Positions 54,332-63,893 of a stretch of 64,000 nt of DNA are shown here, in pieces. Positions within the stretch are counted from its first letter, which is position 1, and every line of letters begins with the position of its first letter. The stretch is from Polynucleobacter sp. HIN5. Its GTDB lineage: Bacteria > Pseudomonadota > Gammaproteobacteria > Burkholderiales > Burkholderiaceae. Where the stretch lies: NCBI RefSeq assembly GCF_030297555.1, contig NZ_AP028136.1, positions 1,816,610-1,880,609 on the forward strand, written 5' to 3'. The notes under the pieces are model-generated. The model had not been told where the DNA came from. It saw only the letters and a program-made list of their open reading frames with translations, and did not search any database. Both the position numbers and the translations under genes were made by a program.

Positions 54332-56956
54332 GTGGCAACCAGTACAAAGTCGAGCAGCAAAAAAAATTTAGTCGTCGAGCACCCAAAAGCGCTCATTATT
54401 GCTGAAAAACCATCCGTAGCAAACGACATTGCTAAGGCCCTGGGTGGCTTTACAAAGCATGACGAGTATTTTGAGAATGATGCGTTTTTGATCTCATCGG
54501 CCGTCGGACATCTTCTTGAAATTGCCGCCCCCGACGAATATGAGGTCAAACGGGGTAAGTGGTCCTTTGCTAATTTACCTGTGATTCCCCCGCATTTTGA
54601 TCTGCGACCTATTGCGAAAACGGAATCCCGCCTAAAGGTTTTACAAAAGCTCATTAAACGCAAAGACGTCAATCGAATTATTAATGCCTGCGATGCCGGT
54701 CGTGAGGGTGAGCTGATCTTTCGTTTAATTACGCAGCACGCCAAAGCACCACAAAAAATTGAGCGTCTATGGCTTCAATCCATGACGCCCGCTGCAATTC
54801 GGGAGGGTTTTAATAAGCTACGCTCGGACGATGAGTTAATTCCCCTTGCTGATGCAGCACGTTGCCGATCAGAGGCAGACTGGTTGGTGGGGATTAATGG
54901 TACCCGAGCCATGACCGCATTTAATAGTAAGAGTGGTGGGTTTTTTCTGACCACGGTTGGGCGCGTTCAAACGCCAACCCTGTCGATTGTTGTCCAGCGC
55001 GAAGAACAAATTCGGAAGTTTGTATCCAAAGACTACTGGGAGGTGCGTGCTGAGTTTATTGCCGCAGCCGGTGTTTATGAGGGCCGCTGGATCAATCCCG
55101 ATTTTAAAAAGGATCCTACAGATCCTGACGCACGAGAAAATCGCCTCTGGAGCGAAGCTGCGGCTAAGAGCATTGTGGCTGCTTGTCGAGGAAAAAAGGG
55201 CGGCGTCTCTGAAGAATCAAAACCCGCGACCCAACTGGCGCCCCAACTTTTTGACCTCACCAGTTTGCAACGTGAAGCAAACGCACGCTTCGGTTTCTCT
55301 GCCAAAAATACCTTGGGGCTTGCACAAGCCTTATATGAGCGCCATAAGGTCCTAACCTATCCAAGAACGGATGCGCGCGCACTGCCTGAAGACTATTTGG
55401 ATACGGTTCAAAAAACCATCGCGCTGCTTGGTGAAAACGCTCAAGAGTACCGATCGTTTGCAGCCGCAATCCTCAAAGGCGATGGTAAAAAATCATGGGT
55501 CAAACCCAATAAACGGATTTTTGACAATAGCAAAATATCGGACCACTTTGCCATCATCCCTACACTCGAAGCGCCTAAAAATTTAAGCGAGCCCGAACAA
55601 AAGCTGTATGACCTAGTCGTTCGGCGATTCTTGGCAGTGTTTTATCCTGCCGCCGAGTACCGAGTCACGACCCGCATCACCGAGGTGTCAGGCCATCAAT
55701 TTAAAACCGAGGGCCGCGTGTTGGTTGAGCCGGGCTGGCTGACTGTTTATGGTAAATCGTCTCAAACAGACGATGAACTGGTGCCTGTCCAGAAAAATGA
55801 GGCCGTTCAAAACGAAACTGTTGAGCTGGTCCCTTTAAAAACAAAGCCGCCGGCGCGCTATAGCGAAGCAACCTTATTGTCGGCGATGGAAAGTGCGGGG
55901 AAATGGGTCGATGATGACGAAATGCGTGAAGCAATGGCTGAAAAGGGTCTTGGGACCCCCGCGACTCGCGCTGCGATCATCGAAGGTCTGTTGGCAGAAA
56001 AATATATCGTTCGTGAAGCCCGCGAATTAATTCCAACCGCAAAGGCATTTCAATTAATGACCCTTTTGCGCGGTCTAGACGTTGCCGAGCTCACCCAGCC
56101 CGACCTGACAGGAACTTGGGAACATAAGCTGGCGCTCATCGAGGAAGGAAAGCTCGATCGCAACACCTTCATGCAAGAAATTGCGCAAATGACACAAAAA
56201 ATTGTGAAGCGTGCAAAAGAATTTAATAGCGACACCATTCCAGGCGACTACGCAACTTTAAAAACCCCTTGCCCGCATTGCGGCAAGGCCGTAAAAGAAA
56301 ACTATCGACGCTTTGCCTGCGAATCCTGTGGTTTTACGATTAGCAAAACCCCGGGCGGTCGAGCATTTGAGTACGAAGAAGTTGAATCGTTACTGAAAGA
56401 AAAAACCATCGGGCCCTTGCAGGGCTTTCGCAGCAAAATGGGTAGGCCTTTTGCGGCAATTATTCGTCTTACTGAGATACCGCCTGATGATGCGGATTAT
56501 CCCAATGCAGGCTTCAAACTAGAGTTTGATTTTGGCAACTCGGGGGGAGAGGATGAGGAAGCAGTCGACTTCACTGGCAAAGAAGCGCTTGGAGTATGCC
56601 CAAAATGCTCTGGCGCGGTCTACGAGGACGGCATGCGCTATGTTTGCGAACATAATACGGGTCCTGCTAAAACCTGTGACTTTAAAACTGGCAAAGTCGT
56701 TTTACAGCAAGAAGTGTCTTCTGATCAGATTAAGAAGCTCTTAAAAGAAGGTAAAACCGATCTATTAACTAACTTTAAATCCAATCGCACTGGGCGGGGC
56801 TTTAAGGCCTATCTCGCCTTAGATCCCAAGGGGAAAATTGGTTTTGAATTTGAGGCTAAGGCGCCCGCCAAAAAGCGCGCGGGCGATAAGACTGCAAGCG
56901 ATTCGGAGTCCAAACCAAAACGTGCGAGTCGCTCTAAAGCAAAGTCCGAGGAATGA
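54332..56956 (+). CDS. topB: DNA topoisomerase III (type IA)
   Basis: Decatenating type IA topoisomerase, 874 residues. The TOPRIM domain has IIAEKPSVANDIAKALGG and the acidic ACDAGREGELIF; the catalytic Tyr lies in LTYPRTDARALPEDYL. The C-terminal region holds two zinc-ribbon-like segments, one with two CxxC pairs (CPHCGKAV and CESCGF) and one starting CPKCSGAV, then a Lys/Arg/Ala-rich tail. The start is GTG 54332 with AGG 9 bases upstream; no nearby ATG fits. Its last 148 bases overlap the convergent MnmC-like gene, and this section codes for the last ribbon repeat and the basic tail. Confidence 0.93.
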   Translation: MATSTKSSSKKNLVVEHPKALIIAEKPSVANDIAKALGGFTKHDEYFENDAFLISSAVGHLLEIAAPDEYEVKRGKWSFANLPVIPPHFDLRPIAKTESRLKVLQKLIKRKDVNRIINACDAGREGELIFRLITQHAKAPQKIERLWLQSMTPAAIREGFNKLRSDDELIPLADAARCRSEADWLVGINGTRAMTAFNSKSGGFFLTTVGRVQTPTLSIVVQREEQIRKFVSKDYWEVRAEFIAAAGVYEGRWINPDFKKDPTDPDARENRLWSEAAAKSIVAACRGKKGGVSEESKPATQLAPQLFDLTSLQREANARFGFSAKNTLGLAQALYERHKVLTYPRTDARALPEDYLDTVQKTIALLGENAQEYRSFAAAILKGDGKKSWVKPNKRIFDNSKISDHFAIIPTLEAPKNLSEPEQKLYDLVVRRFLAVFYPAAEYRVTTRITEVSGHQFKTEGRVLVEPGWLTVYGKSSQTDDELVPVQKNEAVQNETVELVPLKTKPPARYSEATLLSAMESAGKWVDDDEMREAMAEKGLGTPATRAAIIEGLLAEKYIVREARELIPTAKAFQLMTLLRGLDVAELTQPDLTGTWEHKLALIEEGKLDRNTFMQEIAQMTQKIVKRAKEFNSDTIPGDYATLKTPCPHCGKAVKENYRRFACESCGFTISKTPGGRAFEYEEVESLLKEKTIGPLQGFRSKMGRPFAAIIRLTEIPPDDADYPNAGFKLEFDFGNSGGEDEEAVDFTGKEALGVCPKCSGAVYEDGMRYVCEHNTGPAKTCDFKTGKVVLQQEVSSDQIKKLLKEGKTDLLTNFKSNRTGRGFKAYLALDPKGKIGFEFEAKAPAKKRAGDKTASDSESKPKRASRSKAKSEE

Positions 56957-58023
56957 GAGAGGGCTGGAATAAGGGCTGATGCAAGTGTTGACCAAAGCAG
57001 TCCGCGCGAGCCAAGCGCAGTGACTACATATAAGTTTGGCATACCCGAAATTGCCCCTATGATCGGGAGTCGGTCTTTGCTGACGCAGCGCACCCCGACA
57101 AATTGATCAGCCACCGTTAGTCTGGCTGCATCAATTATTTGAGGTCTTAATAGTCCTGCTGCCAGCCGACGATTATGGTCATCGCTCGCAGCACTTGGTT
57201 GTGTAGAGTCCTGATTCTCATCATAAGTTGAGCCCACTAACCATCGATACGATTGGGTCTCTGGATTCCAAACAGGAGGGGTGCAATAGCCATCTCCCGA
57301 TAAATTTATTCTGGGAATGTGCTCTAATAAATCAGTCTGTTGATCGATTCTAAAAATGCTAAGCTGGCCGCGCACAGGCTTTAGATAAAGCTTTTGAGCA
57401 AAGGGGCTCAGAAGATTTTGAGCACCAAAGGCGTTTGCAAGGACAACTGTTTGTGCTCTCGCTATGCAGCTGCCATTTTTGTCTAAAGCGCCCCAGAGGT
57501 TGCCTTTAAATTCAAGATGTTCGATGGTGCTAGACCAAATAGTTTGCAACTCCTTGCAAGACAGAATTCGTTCTTTACATAGGGCCGCGAGATTGATGGA
57601 GCCAGCGCCAGGAAACCAAACGCCGGCGCGCTCAATCCCAAAACGCCTTCGGGCACCCTCGGCCGAAATAGATTCTCCAATATCACCCGTAATACCCAAT
57701 TGAGTTAATTTATTTTGCAATGCCTCTTCATCAAAGGGGGTCCCAATTTTGGCAAGGGCAAAAACGCCGCGGTGGTCCCATGCACCAGCACAGTCAAGCT
57801 CAACCATCCGATAGGCGGCCAACGCTAAACGATGTAACCTGCTAGCTGTGCGACCAAGCGCTGGGTGGGTAATTGCACCATCATGAGCTGATGTTGCCCG
57901 ACCTGGTCCGGAGGCACTATCGACAATACACACCGAGACACCAAGGCGGTGATATTCATTAGCGATCGAGGCGCCGGCAATCCCGGCACCGATCACGAGA
58001 ACATCAACCGGTTTTGCAAGCAA
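56809..58023 (-). CDS. stand-alone MnmC-type FAD oxidoreductase domain
   Basis: 404-residue FAD-dependent oxidoreductase. The dinucleotide-binding motif VIGAGIAGASIANEY is at residues 10-24, with DSASGPGRATSAHDGA after it. The C-terminal part (VGVRCVSKDRLPIIGAI, TALGSRGLLWSTLASALI, LDSESLAVLSPARF) matches the oxidase half of MnmC, which removes the carboxymethyl group from cmnm5U34 in tRNA; the methyltransferase half of MnmC is not part of this protein. The start is TTG, 5 bases after pckG's stop. mnmE, which starts the same modification, lies upstream of pckG. The final 148 bases overlap topB. Confidence 0.72.
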   Translation of the reverse strand: MLAKPVDVLVIGAGIAGASIANEYHRLGVSVCIVDSASGPGRATSAHDGAITHPALGRTASRLHRLALAAYRMVELDCAGAWDHRGVFALAKIGTPFDEEALQNKLTQLGITGDIGESISAEGARRRFGIERAGVWFPGAGSINLAALCKERILSCKELQTIWSSTIEHLEFKGNLWGALDKNGSCIARAQTVVLANAFGAQNLLSPFAQKLYLKPVRGQLSIFRIDQQTDLLEHIPRINLSGDGYCTPPVWNPETQSYRWLVGSTYDENQDSTQPSAASDDHNRRLAAGLLRPQIIDAARLTVADQFVGVRCVSKDRLPIIGAISGMPNLYVVTALGSRGLLWSTLASALIPALSHSSDFALERLARFGLDSESLAVLSPARFLAGALASNSKPIFPLGSKAR

Positions 58024-58028
58024 ACTGC

Positions 58029-59897
58029 TTAGGCTTGAAAGCGATTAGCAATCTTGGTTTTGATTTCGAGCAGTTCTTTTGGGAGGCGGTTAGCCAACTT
58101 ATCAAAAAGCTCTTGGTGCAAATCCAGCTCGACCTTCCAATCATCAGCATGCACCGCGGTCGATTGATTAAATTGCTCGGGCGATAAGGTCAAACCATTC
58201 CAATTGAAATCCACATGACTTGGCGACAGGCCAAGAGGGGTTTCGGTTGCGCCAGCTTTGTTCTCGGTGCGGCCCAAGATCCACGCCAAAACGCGCATAT
58301 TCTCGCCAAAGCCTGGCCAAATAAACTTGCCATTTTCATCTTTGCGAAACCAATTTACTAAATAGATTTTTGGCAAAGCGGCACCTTCTGTCTCAAGCTT
58401 CTTGCCCATATTGAGCCAGTGCTGAAAATAATCGCTCATGTTGTAGCCTGCAAACGCAATCATCGCAAACGGGTCGCGCCGCACGACACCAACCTTACCG
58501 GTAATCGCAGCAGTCGTCTCTGAGCCCATGGTTGCGGCCATATAAACGCCCTCGGTCCAATTTCGAGCTTCGCTAACCAAGGGAACTGTATTTGAGCGAC
58601 GGCCTCCAAAAATAAACGCGTCCAATGGAACGCCTTCCGGGTTATCCCAATTTGGATCAACCGCGGGGTTATTAATAGCGGCTGTAGTAAAGCGTGCATT
58701 GGGATGCGCAGCTAAGCGACCGGCTTTGCCATCTTCGGGTGTCCAATCTTTGCCCTGCCAATCAATTAAATGACTTGGTGGGGTGTCGGTTAAGCCTTCC
58801 CACCATACATCGCCGTCATCGGTGAGCGCTACGTTAGTAAAAATAACGTCTTCATTTAATGAGTCAACGCAATTGGCATTGGTCTCGCGATTGGTGCCAG
58901 GCGCCACACCAAAATAGCCGGACTCTGGATTAATTGCATAAAGACATACTTGACCCGTTTTTGGATCTTTGCGAGGTTTAATCCAAGCGATATCGTCGCC
59001 AACCGTGGTTACCTTCCAACCCTCAAAGCCTTTGGGGGGAATCATCATTGAGAAATTAGTTTTGCCACAAGCCGACGGAAAGGCAGCTGCCACATGGTAT
59101 TTTTTTCCTTCAGGAGAAGTGACTCCTAAAATCAGCATGTGCTCTGCCAACCATCCTTGTTCGCGCCCCATGGTTGAAGCAATTCGCAAAGCAAAACATT
59201 TTTTTCCTAAAAGAGCGTTACCACCATAGCCCGAACCAAACGACCAAATCTCTCGCGTTTCGGGATAGTGAACGATATATTTCGTTGGATTATTGGGCCA
59301 AACCGCGTCCTTTTCTCCGGGAGCCAATGGCTTACCAACCGAATGAACGCAGTGAACAAATTCGCCATCGGTCCCCAAGAGCTCGAGAACCGATTTGCCC
59401 ATGCGCGTCATGATGCGCATATTAATTGCTACATATGGGCTATCGGATAACTCAACACCAATATGTGCGATTGGCGATCCGAGGGGGCCCATTGAAAAAG
59501 GAACAACATACATCGTGCGGCCCCGCATGCAACCCTCAAACAGTGGGGTTAAGGTTGCGCGCATTTCATTGGGATCCACCCAATTATTGGTTGGCCCTGC
59601 ATCCTCTTGATGGGTTGAACAAATAAAGGTTCGGTCCTCGACGCGCGCTACGTCCATCGGGTCTGAAATCGCTAAATACGAATTCTTGCGTTTTTGCGGA
59701 TTCAACCTCTTCAGGCTGCCGGCCTTAACCAGTAGCTCGCACAGCTCATTGTATTCGGTCTGAGAGCCGTCACACCAATGGATCTGATCAGGCTGGGTTA
59801 GGGAGGCAACTTCTTCAACCCATTGAATCAACTTTGCGTTCTTTACATACGCTGGAACATTTAGATTCACTGTGGCGGGATTGGCTGGTTTATTCAT
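58029..59897 (-). CDS. pckG: GTP-dependent phosphoenolpyruvate carboxykinase
   Basis: Gluconeogenic enzyme converting oxaloacetate to phosphoenolpyruvate with GTP. The P-loop [13 protein letters not shown], the metal and GTP site regions GDDIAWIKP and [11 protein letters not shown], and the substrate region GMGSE-like TMGSETTAA are all in place. At 622 residues it is the standard size of the GTP-dependent family, distinct from the ATP-type PckA. A GAGGG site lies 4 bases before the ATG. It points to growth on organic acids, as expected for a freshwater heterotroph. Confidence 0.97.
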   Translation of the reverse strand: MNKPANPATVNLNVPAYVKNAKLIQWVEEVASLTQPDQIHWCDGSQTEYNELCELLVKAGSLKRLNPQKRKNSYLAISDPMDVARVEDRTFICSTHQEDAGPTNNWVDPNEMRATLTPLFEGCMRGRTMYVVPFSMGPLGSPIAHIGVELSDSPYVAINMRIMTRMGKSVLELLGTDGEFVHCVHSVGKPLAPGEKDAVWPNNPTKYIVHYPETREIWSFGSGYGGNALLGKKCFALRIASTMGREQGWLAEHMLILGVTSPEGKKYHVAAAFPSACGKTNFSMMIPPKGFEGWKVTTVGDDIAWIKPRKDPKTGQVCLYAINPESGYFGVAPGTNRETNANCVDSLNEDVIFTNVALTDDGDVWWEGLTDTPPSHLIDWQGKDWTPEDGKAGRLAAHPNARFTTAAINNPAVDPNWDNPEGVPLDAFIFGGRRSNTVPLVSEARNWTEGVYMAATMGSETTAAITGKVGVVRRDPFAMIAFAGYNMSDYFQHWLNMGKKLETEGAALPKIYLVNWFRKDENGKFIWPGFGENMRVLAWILGRTENKAGATETPLGLSPSHVDFNWNGLTLSPEQFNQSTAVHADDWKVELDLHQELFDKLANRLPKELLEIKTKIANRFQA

Positions 59898-59997
59898 TGG
59901 GCCCTCAAACGTAACCGTTTAATTTTTAACAAGATTATTTAATGCGCTAGAAAAATTTATAACAATTTTAACATTTGTGTAACATTAAATTGACGGC

Positions 59998-61380
59998 TTA
60001 TTTGCCAATACAAAACTCGCTAAATATCTTGCCCAGTAGGTCGTCGGGCAACAATTTTCCAGTGATTTCACCTAAGTCATTTTGAGCGCAATGAAGTTCT
60101 TCGGCAAACAATTCCAAGGCGCGATTACCACCAAATCCGTGCGCCATCGCTTTTTGTAAATGTTCTTTTGCAAGCACGATGGCGCGAAGATGGCGCGAAC
60201 GCGCAGTGTAAATGCCGCCCTCTGCGTTTCCCTCCCATCCCGCAAGATGCAAAATAGTTTCCTGAAGTTGTTTAATACCCTCGCCCGTTTTTGCTGAAAT
60301 AAAAACTTCTTTCGATTCTCCTCCAGTGTTTAGGCAAGCTGCTTGCGGGCTCTCTAGCAAATCTAATTTGTTCATCACATCCAAAATATGGGCGCCCGAG
60401 TGGACGCGCTCCCTGACCATTGTTTTGATGTCTGCAAAGTTGGTTTCGGGGCCTTGTGTAGCATCGTGGATTAGCAAAACGATGTCGGCTTTAGCAATCT
60501 CGTCCCAGGTTTGGGCTACGCCGATCTGCTCGACAACATCATTGGACTCCCGAATCCCGGCAGTATCAATTACATGCACAGGTATACCATCGATCGAAAT
60601 ATTTTCAATGATTCGATCACGTGTCGTGCCAGCAATTGGCGTGACGATTGCTCTTTCCTCTCCCACCAATGTATTTAACAAAGAGCTCTTACCAACATTT
60701 GGAGGACCAACGAGCGCTAGACGAATGCCGTCTCGCAAAATTTTTCCTTGACTCGAAATCTTAATAATCTGCTCTAAATCGTTCATGATTTTTTCAAGGC
60801 GCTGCTTTGCATTGGCAGCCTCAATAAACTCAATCTCTTCCTCAGGAAAATCAAGGGTTGATTCAACCAAAATTCGTAACTGCGTGATTTGATCAATCAA
60901 CTGATTAATTTGTTCTGAAAAGAGTCCTTGCAGGGAAAGATTTGCTCCTCGTAGGGACGCGTCGCTTTGTGCATTAATGAGGTCTGCAATGGCTTCGGCC
61001 TGCACCAAATCAATCTTGCCATTTAAAAACGCTCTCAATGAAAACTCACCGGGCTCAGCAAGCTTCATCCCGTCGGGGGCGCCAAGCTCCATGACGCGAT
61101 TTAGGACCAATTGCGTGACGCGCGATCCGCCGTGGCAGTGAAGTTCAAGCACATCTTCGCCGGTGAACGAAGCGGGCGCCCTAAAGAACAACAACAAAAC
61201 TTGATCAATTTGCTGTTGGTGGGCATCTTTTAAAACCAAATAATGCGCATAGCGGGGCTTCGGCTCAGCACCAAGAAGTGCTTTGGCAAGTCCAATAAGG
61301 TCAGAACCAGAGGCACGAATAATCCCAACGCCGCCAGCGCCCCGAGGGCTTGCTATCGCAGCAATGGGATTTTTATGCAT
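59998..61380 (-). CDS. mnmE: tRNA modification GTPase MnmE
   Basis: With MnmG makes cmnm5U at the tRNA wobble position. The N-terminal THF-binding domain starts IAAIASPRGAGGVGIIRASG; the G domain has GPPNVGKSSLLN (G1), DTAGIRES (G3) and MNKLDL (G4), and the protein ends in the required CIGK with Cys. At 460 residues it is normal (E. coli 454). It lies in the conserved rpmH-rnpA-yidD-yidC-mnmE cluster near the origin, 21 bases after yidC. Confidence 0.98.
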   Translation of the reverse strand: MHKNPIAAIASPRGAGGVGIIRASGSDLIGLAKALLGAEPKPRYAHYLVLKDAHQQQIDQVLLLFFRAPASFTGEDVLELHCHGGSRVTQLVLNRVMELGAPDGMKLAEPGEFSLRAFLNGKIDLVQAEAIADLINAQSDASLRGANLSLQGLFSEQINQLIDQITQLRILVESTLDFPEEEIEFIEAANAKQRLEKIMNDLEQIIKISSQGKILRDGIRLALVGPPNVGKSSLLNTLVGEERAIVTPIAGTTRDRIIENISIDGIPVHVIDTAGIRESNDVVEQIGVAQTWDEIAKADIVLLIHDATQGPETNFADIKTMVRERVHSGAHILDVMNKLDLLESPQAACLNTGGESKEVFISAKTGEGIKQLQETILHLAGWEGNAEGGIYTARSRHLRAIVLAKEHLQKAMAHGFGGNRALELFAEELHCAQNDLGEITGKLLPDDLLGKIFSEFCIGK

Positions 61381-61401
61381 TCAACCCCGACCCTTAGAGG
61401 C

Positions 61402-63120
61402 TTATTTGGCCGGTCGCTTAGTAAACATTTGATTAATTTGCCACTGCTGAGCAATTGACAAAATATTGTTAACCACCCAATACAACACCAGTCCTGCCGG
61501 GAAGAAAAAGAACATGACAGAAAAGATAATGGGCATCCACAGCATAATTTTTGCTTGGAGTGGGTCGGGTGGTGTGGGATTCAAGCGCGTTTGCACGAAC
61601 ATCGACACCGCCATAATGATTGGCAGGATGAAATAGGGGTCGGGTACTGATAAATCCTTGATCCAAAGAATCCATGGCGCATTTCGCATTTCAACCGACG
61701 AAAGCAGGACCCAATACAAAGCAATAAAAACAGGAATCTGAACAACCACTGGCAAACATCCGCCCAAGGGATTAATTTTTTCTTGCTTATAAAGATCCAT
61801 CATGGCGCGATTTAATTTCTGTGGATCACCTTTAAATTGCTCGCGGAGATTCATTAATCGCGGCTGCACTTCTTTCATGCGTGCCATCGATTTATAGCTA
61901 GCAGCGGAAAGCGGGAAGAAAACTAATTTAATAATGAAGGTCAGAATAACGATTGCCCAGCCCCAATTGGCAACGTAGGAATGAATTTGTTCTAAGAGCC
62001 AAAAAATTGGTTTTGCAATGACCGTGAGGTAACCGTAATCTTTAATTAAGTCAAAGCCAGGAGCAATTTTTTCCAAGAGCGTTTCCTCCTGGGGGCCGAT
62101 AAATAAGCGTGTGCTTTCAACATAACTGGATCCCGTTGCTATTGCGGCAATTGGAACCTGTAAGCCGATTCGAAACAGGTTTTGCTCTACCTTTCCAACG
62201 TACACGTCTCTGACCGATTTATCACTTGGTATCCAAGCGCTTGCAAAATAATGCTGCACCATGGCAATCCAGCCGGGTTCCCCAGCGGGGATTTGCTTAG
62301 GAATATCTGCTTTATTTTTTTCAATATCAGAAAAATTGATCTTAAGAAATTTATCTTTGTCGGTATACAGCGCCGGGCCAGTAAAGGTGCTGTAGAACTC
62401 GCTGTCGCTAACGGCCGAGCTATCCCGTACGATTTCGTTGTAAAGAACTAAGCCGCCGGCATTGTTTTGATTGAGCTGAGTGATCCGGTGTTCGACCTCA
62501 ACGACATAGCTTCCATCGACCAAATAATAGGTTTTTTCAAGACGAACCCCACCGCGCTCATTTACAAACGTTACAAACGATTTGTTATCAACACGACCGT
62601 TTTTGCTGACTACAAAGGAGGCTGTGTGATTTGGTAGTTCATTACTGCCTGCCGAGATAAGGCCGGATCGGACAAAATATTGGTTTTGTGGTGTGATTTG
62701 TAATAAGGCGACTGGTTTTTGGTCGGGCATTAATTGTTTCAATAGCTTTGCGCTAACCACGCTTGCGCCCGTGGTATTAATTTCGAGCTCTAAGACATCA
62801 TTTTTGATGGTATGTTTTTCGCCAGAGGCTAAATTGGCCACATTAAATGCTGGAGCCTGCTGGGGGGTGGGCAAGCTCTCCGCCTTAGGAAGGTCGGCTG
62901 ATTTTTGTGACTGGCCCGGTGCCGCGACCTGGGCTTGAGTTGCGCTTGCAGCTGGGGGCACACTTTCTGACGCCTTGAGCGGGCTTGGGGTTTGACTTGA
63001 AGGCGTTAGTGGTGTGGGTCCAAAGAGCGCCTGGCGACCATCATAGATAAGCCAATTGTTATAGAGCATCAAGCCCGAAATCGTTAATACCGCCCAAAGG
63101 AGTGTGCGCTTAATGTCCAT
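61402..63120 (-). CDS. yidC: membrane protein insertase YidC
   Basis: Inner-membrane insertase. Helix 1 (LLWAVLTISGLMLYNNWLI) is followed by a large periplasmic beta domain (residues about 80-330) and five C-terminal helices with IVILTFIIKLVFFPLSAASYKSMARMKEVQPRL, PVVVQIPVFIALYWVLL and GLVLYWVVNNILSIAQQW; the conserved Arg of helix 2 lies in KSMARMK. ATG 63120 (MDIKRTLLW) is chosen over an in-frame TTG two codons upstream. 572 residues. It follows yidD after 2 bases. Confidence 0.97.
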   Translation of the reverse strand: MDIKRTLLWAVLTISGLMLYNNWLIYDGRQALFGPTPLTPSSQTPSPLKASESVPPAASATQAQVAAPGQSQKSADLPKAESLPTPQQAPAFNVANLASGEKHTIKNDVLELEINTTGASVVSAKLLKQLMPDQKPVALLQITPQNQYFVRSGLISAGSNELPNHTASFVVSKNGRVDNKSFVTFVNERGGVRLEKTYYLVDGSYVVEVEHRITQLNQNNAGGLVLYNEIVRDSSAVSDSEFYSTFTGPALYTDKDKFLKINFSDIEKNKADIPKQIPAGEPGWIAMVQHYFASAWIPSDKSVRDVYVGKVEQNLFRIGLQVPIAAIATGSSYVESTRLFIGPQEETLLEKIAPGFDLIKDYGYLTVIAKPIFWLLEQIHSYVANWGWAIVILTFIIKLVFFPLSAASYKSMARMKEVQPRLMNLREQFKGDPQKLNRAMMDLYKQEKINPLGGCLPVVVQIPVFIALYWVLLSSVEMRNAPWILWIKDLSVPDPYFILPIIMAVSMFVQTRLNPTPPDPLQAKIMLWMPIIFSVMFFFFPAGLVLYWVVNNILSIAQQWQINQMFTKRPAK

Positions 63121-63122
63121 AG

Positions 63123-63371
63123 TCAATGATTTGTTTGTATAAAGTTTTGTTTGTTTTGCTCTTGATCGACCGGGTCATAGCCACCAGCCGACCAAGGATT
63201 ACAGCGCAAAATTCGCCAACTGATTTTACCGATGCTTTTTAACGTAGAGTGTTTCTTTAAGCACTCGCATGCGTAATCTGAGCAGCTCGGCACAAAACGG
63301 CACTGTCCGCCCACAAAAGGTGAGAGGGTGAGTTGATACGCCCTTACTAAATAGCCCAATAATCGGTTCAT
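63123..63371 (-). CDS. yidD: membrane protein insertion efficiency factor YidD
   Basis: 82-residue peripheral membrane protein assisting YidC. The family signature is complete: YQLTLSPFVGGQCRFVPSCSDYACECLKKH with its three clustered Cys, and RILRCNPWSAGGYDPV. It overlaps rnpA by 4 bases and ends 2 bases before yidC. The C-terminus is Gln/Asn-rich and not conserved in relatives. Confidence 0.95.
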   Translation of the reverse strand: MNRLLGYLVRAYQLTLSPFVGGQCRFVPSCSDYACECLKKHSTLKSIGKISWRILRCNPWSAGGYDPVDQEQNKQNFIQTNH

Positions 63372-63727
63372 GAAACCAAGCCTTGCAGTTGGCTCTTAAG
63401 CTCTTGGTATTCGGGGTTACGAAGTCTGCCGCGCGTGGATTGGCCCACGGGCTGCTTTAGCCGAATGACAAGCTCTACAAAATTACCAGGGGTCTTGTTG
63501 CGAGTCAGCTCTCGCGCTGCTCTTTTAAGGCGATTGCGATCGACGGCCCGTTTGGCAAATTTTTTTGCAATTGCAAGGCCAAGATCGAGGGGGGGCTCGT
63601 TTTTTGATTCGGCATAAATAGCCCAGGCTTCACTGCTTGTTGGCCTAGTTCGCAAAAGCGCCTGGATTCGAGCCGATTTCAATTCATTACACTGCGAGTC
63701 TTTTGCGACCTTTGGAGCGACGCGCAT
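63368..63727 (-). CDS. rnpA: ribonuclease P protein component
   Basis: Protein subunit of RNase P that assists the M1 RNA. The RNR motif is [22 protein letters not shown], preceded by the alpha/beta fold. The start is uncertain: ATG 63727 gives 120 residues, which fits the family length, but places 41 bases inside rpmH; the alternative TTG 63682 lies just after the rpmH stop and would give 105 residues. Neither has a good ribosome-binding site. Its 3' end overlaps yidD by 4 bases. Confidence 0.88.
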   Translation of the reverse strand: MRVAPKVAKDSQCNELKSARIQALLRTRPTSSEAWAIYAESKNEPPLDLGLAIAKKFAKRAVDRNRLKRAARELTRNKTPGNFVELVIRLKQPVGQSTRGRLRNPEYQELKSQLQGLVS

Positions 63728-63821
63728 TAAGTACGGCGCGACCACCTTTGGTTTTCATGCGAACCCGAAACCCATGGGTTCTTTTACGACGCGTTACAGA
63801 TGGTTGGTATGTTCTTTTCAT
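63687..63821 (-). CDS. rpmH: 50S ribosomal protein L34
   Basis: 44-residue ribosomal protein: [18 protein letters not shown] start, [25 protein letters not shown] end, almost the consensus of the family. AGGA lies 7 bases before the ATG. The promoter candidate is TTGACG and GAAAAT spaced 17 bases. The 3' end overlaps the rnpA coding region. It is the first gene of the origin-proximal cluster on this strand, transcribed away from oriC and dnaA. Confidence 0.97.
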   Translation of the reverse strand: MKRTYQPSVTRRKRTHGFRVRMKTKGGRAVLNARRSKGRKRLAV

Positions 63822-63844
63822 GATTGATCCTAAGAAAACCCTCT

Positions 63845-63873
63845 ATTTTCTCTATTTATACGGATAGCGTCAA
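63845..63873 (-). promoter_or_regulatory. rpmH: sigma-70 promoter of rpmH
   Basis: On the minus strand TTGACG (63868-63873, 5/6 match to the -35) is spaced 17 bases from GAAAAT (63845-63850, 4/6 match to the -10). Transcription would start close to 63838, about 17 bases before the rpmH ATG at 63821. It serves the rpmH-rnpA-yidD-yidC-mnmE run. Confidence 0.5.
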
Positions 63874-63893
63874 CTTTATATCCGGGTTTTGCC

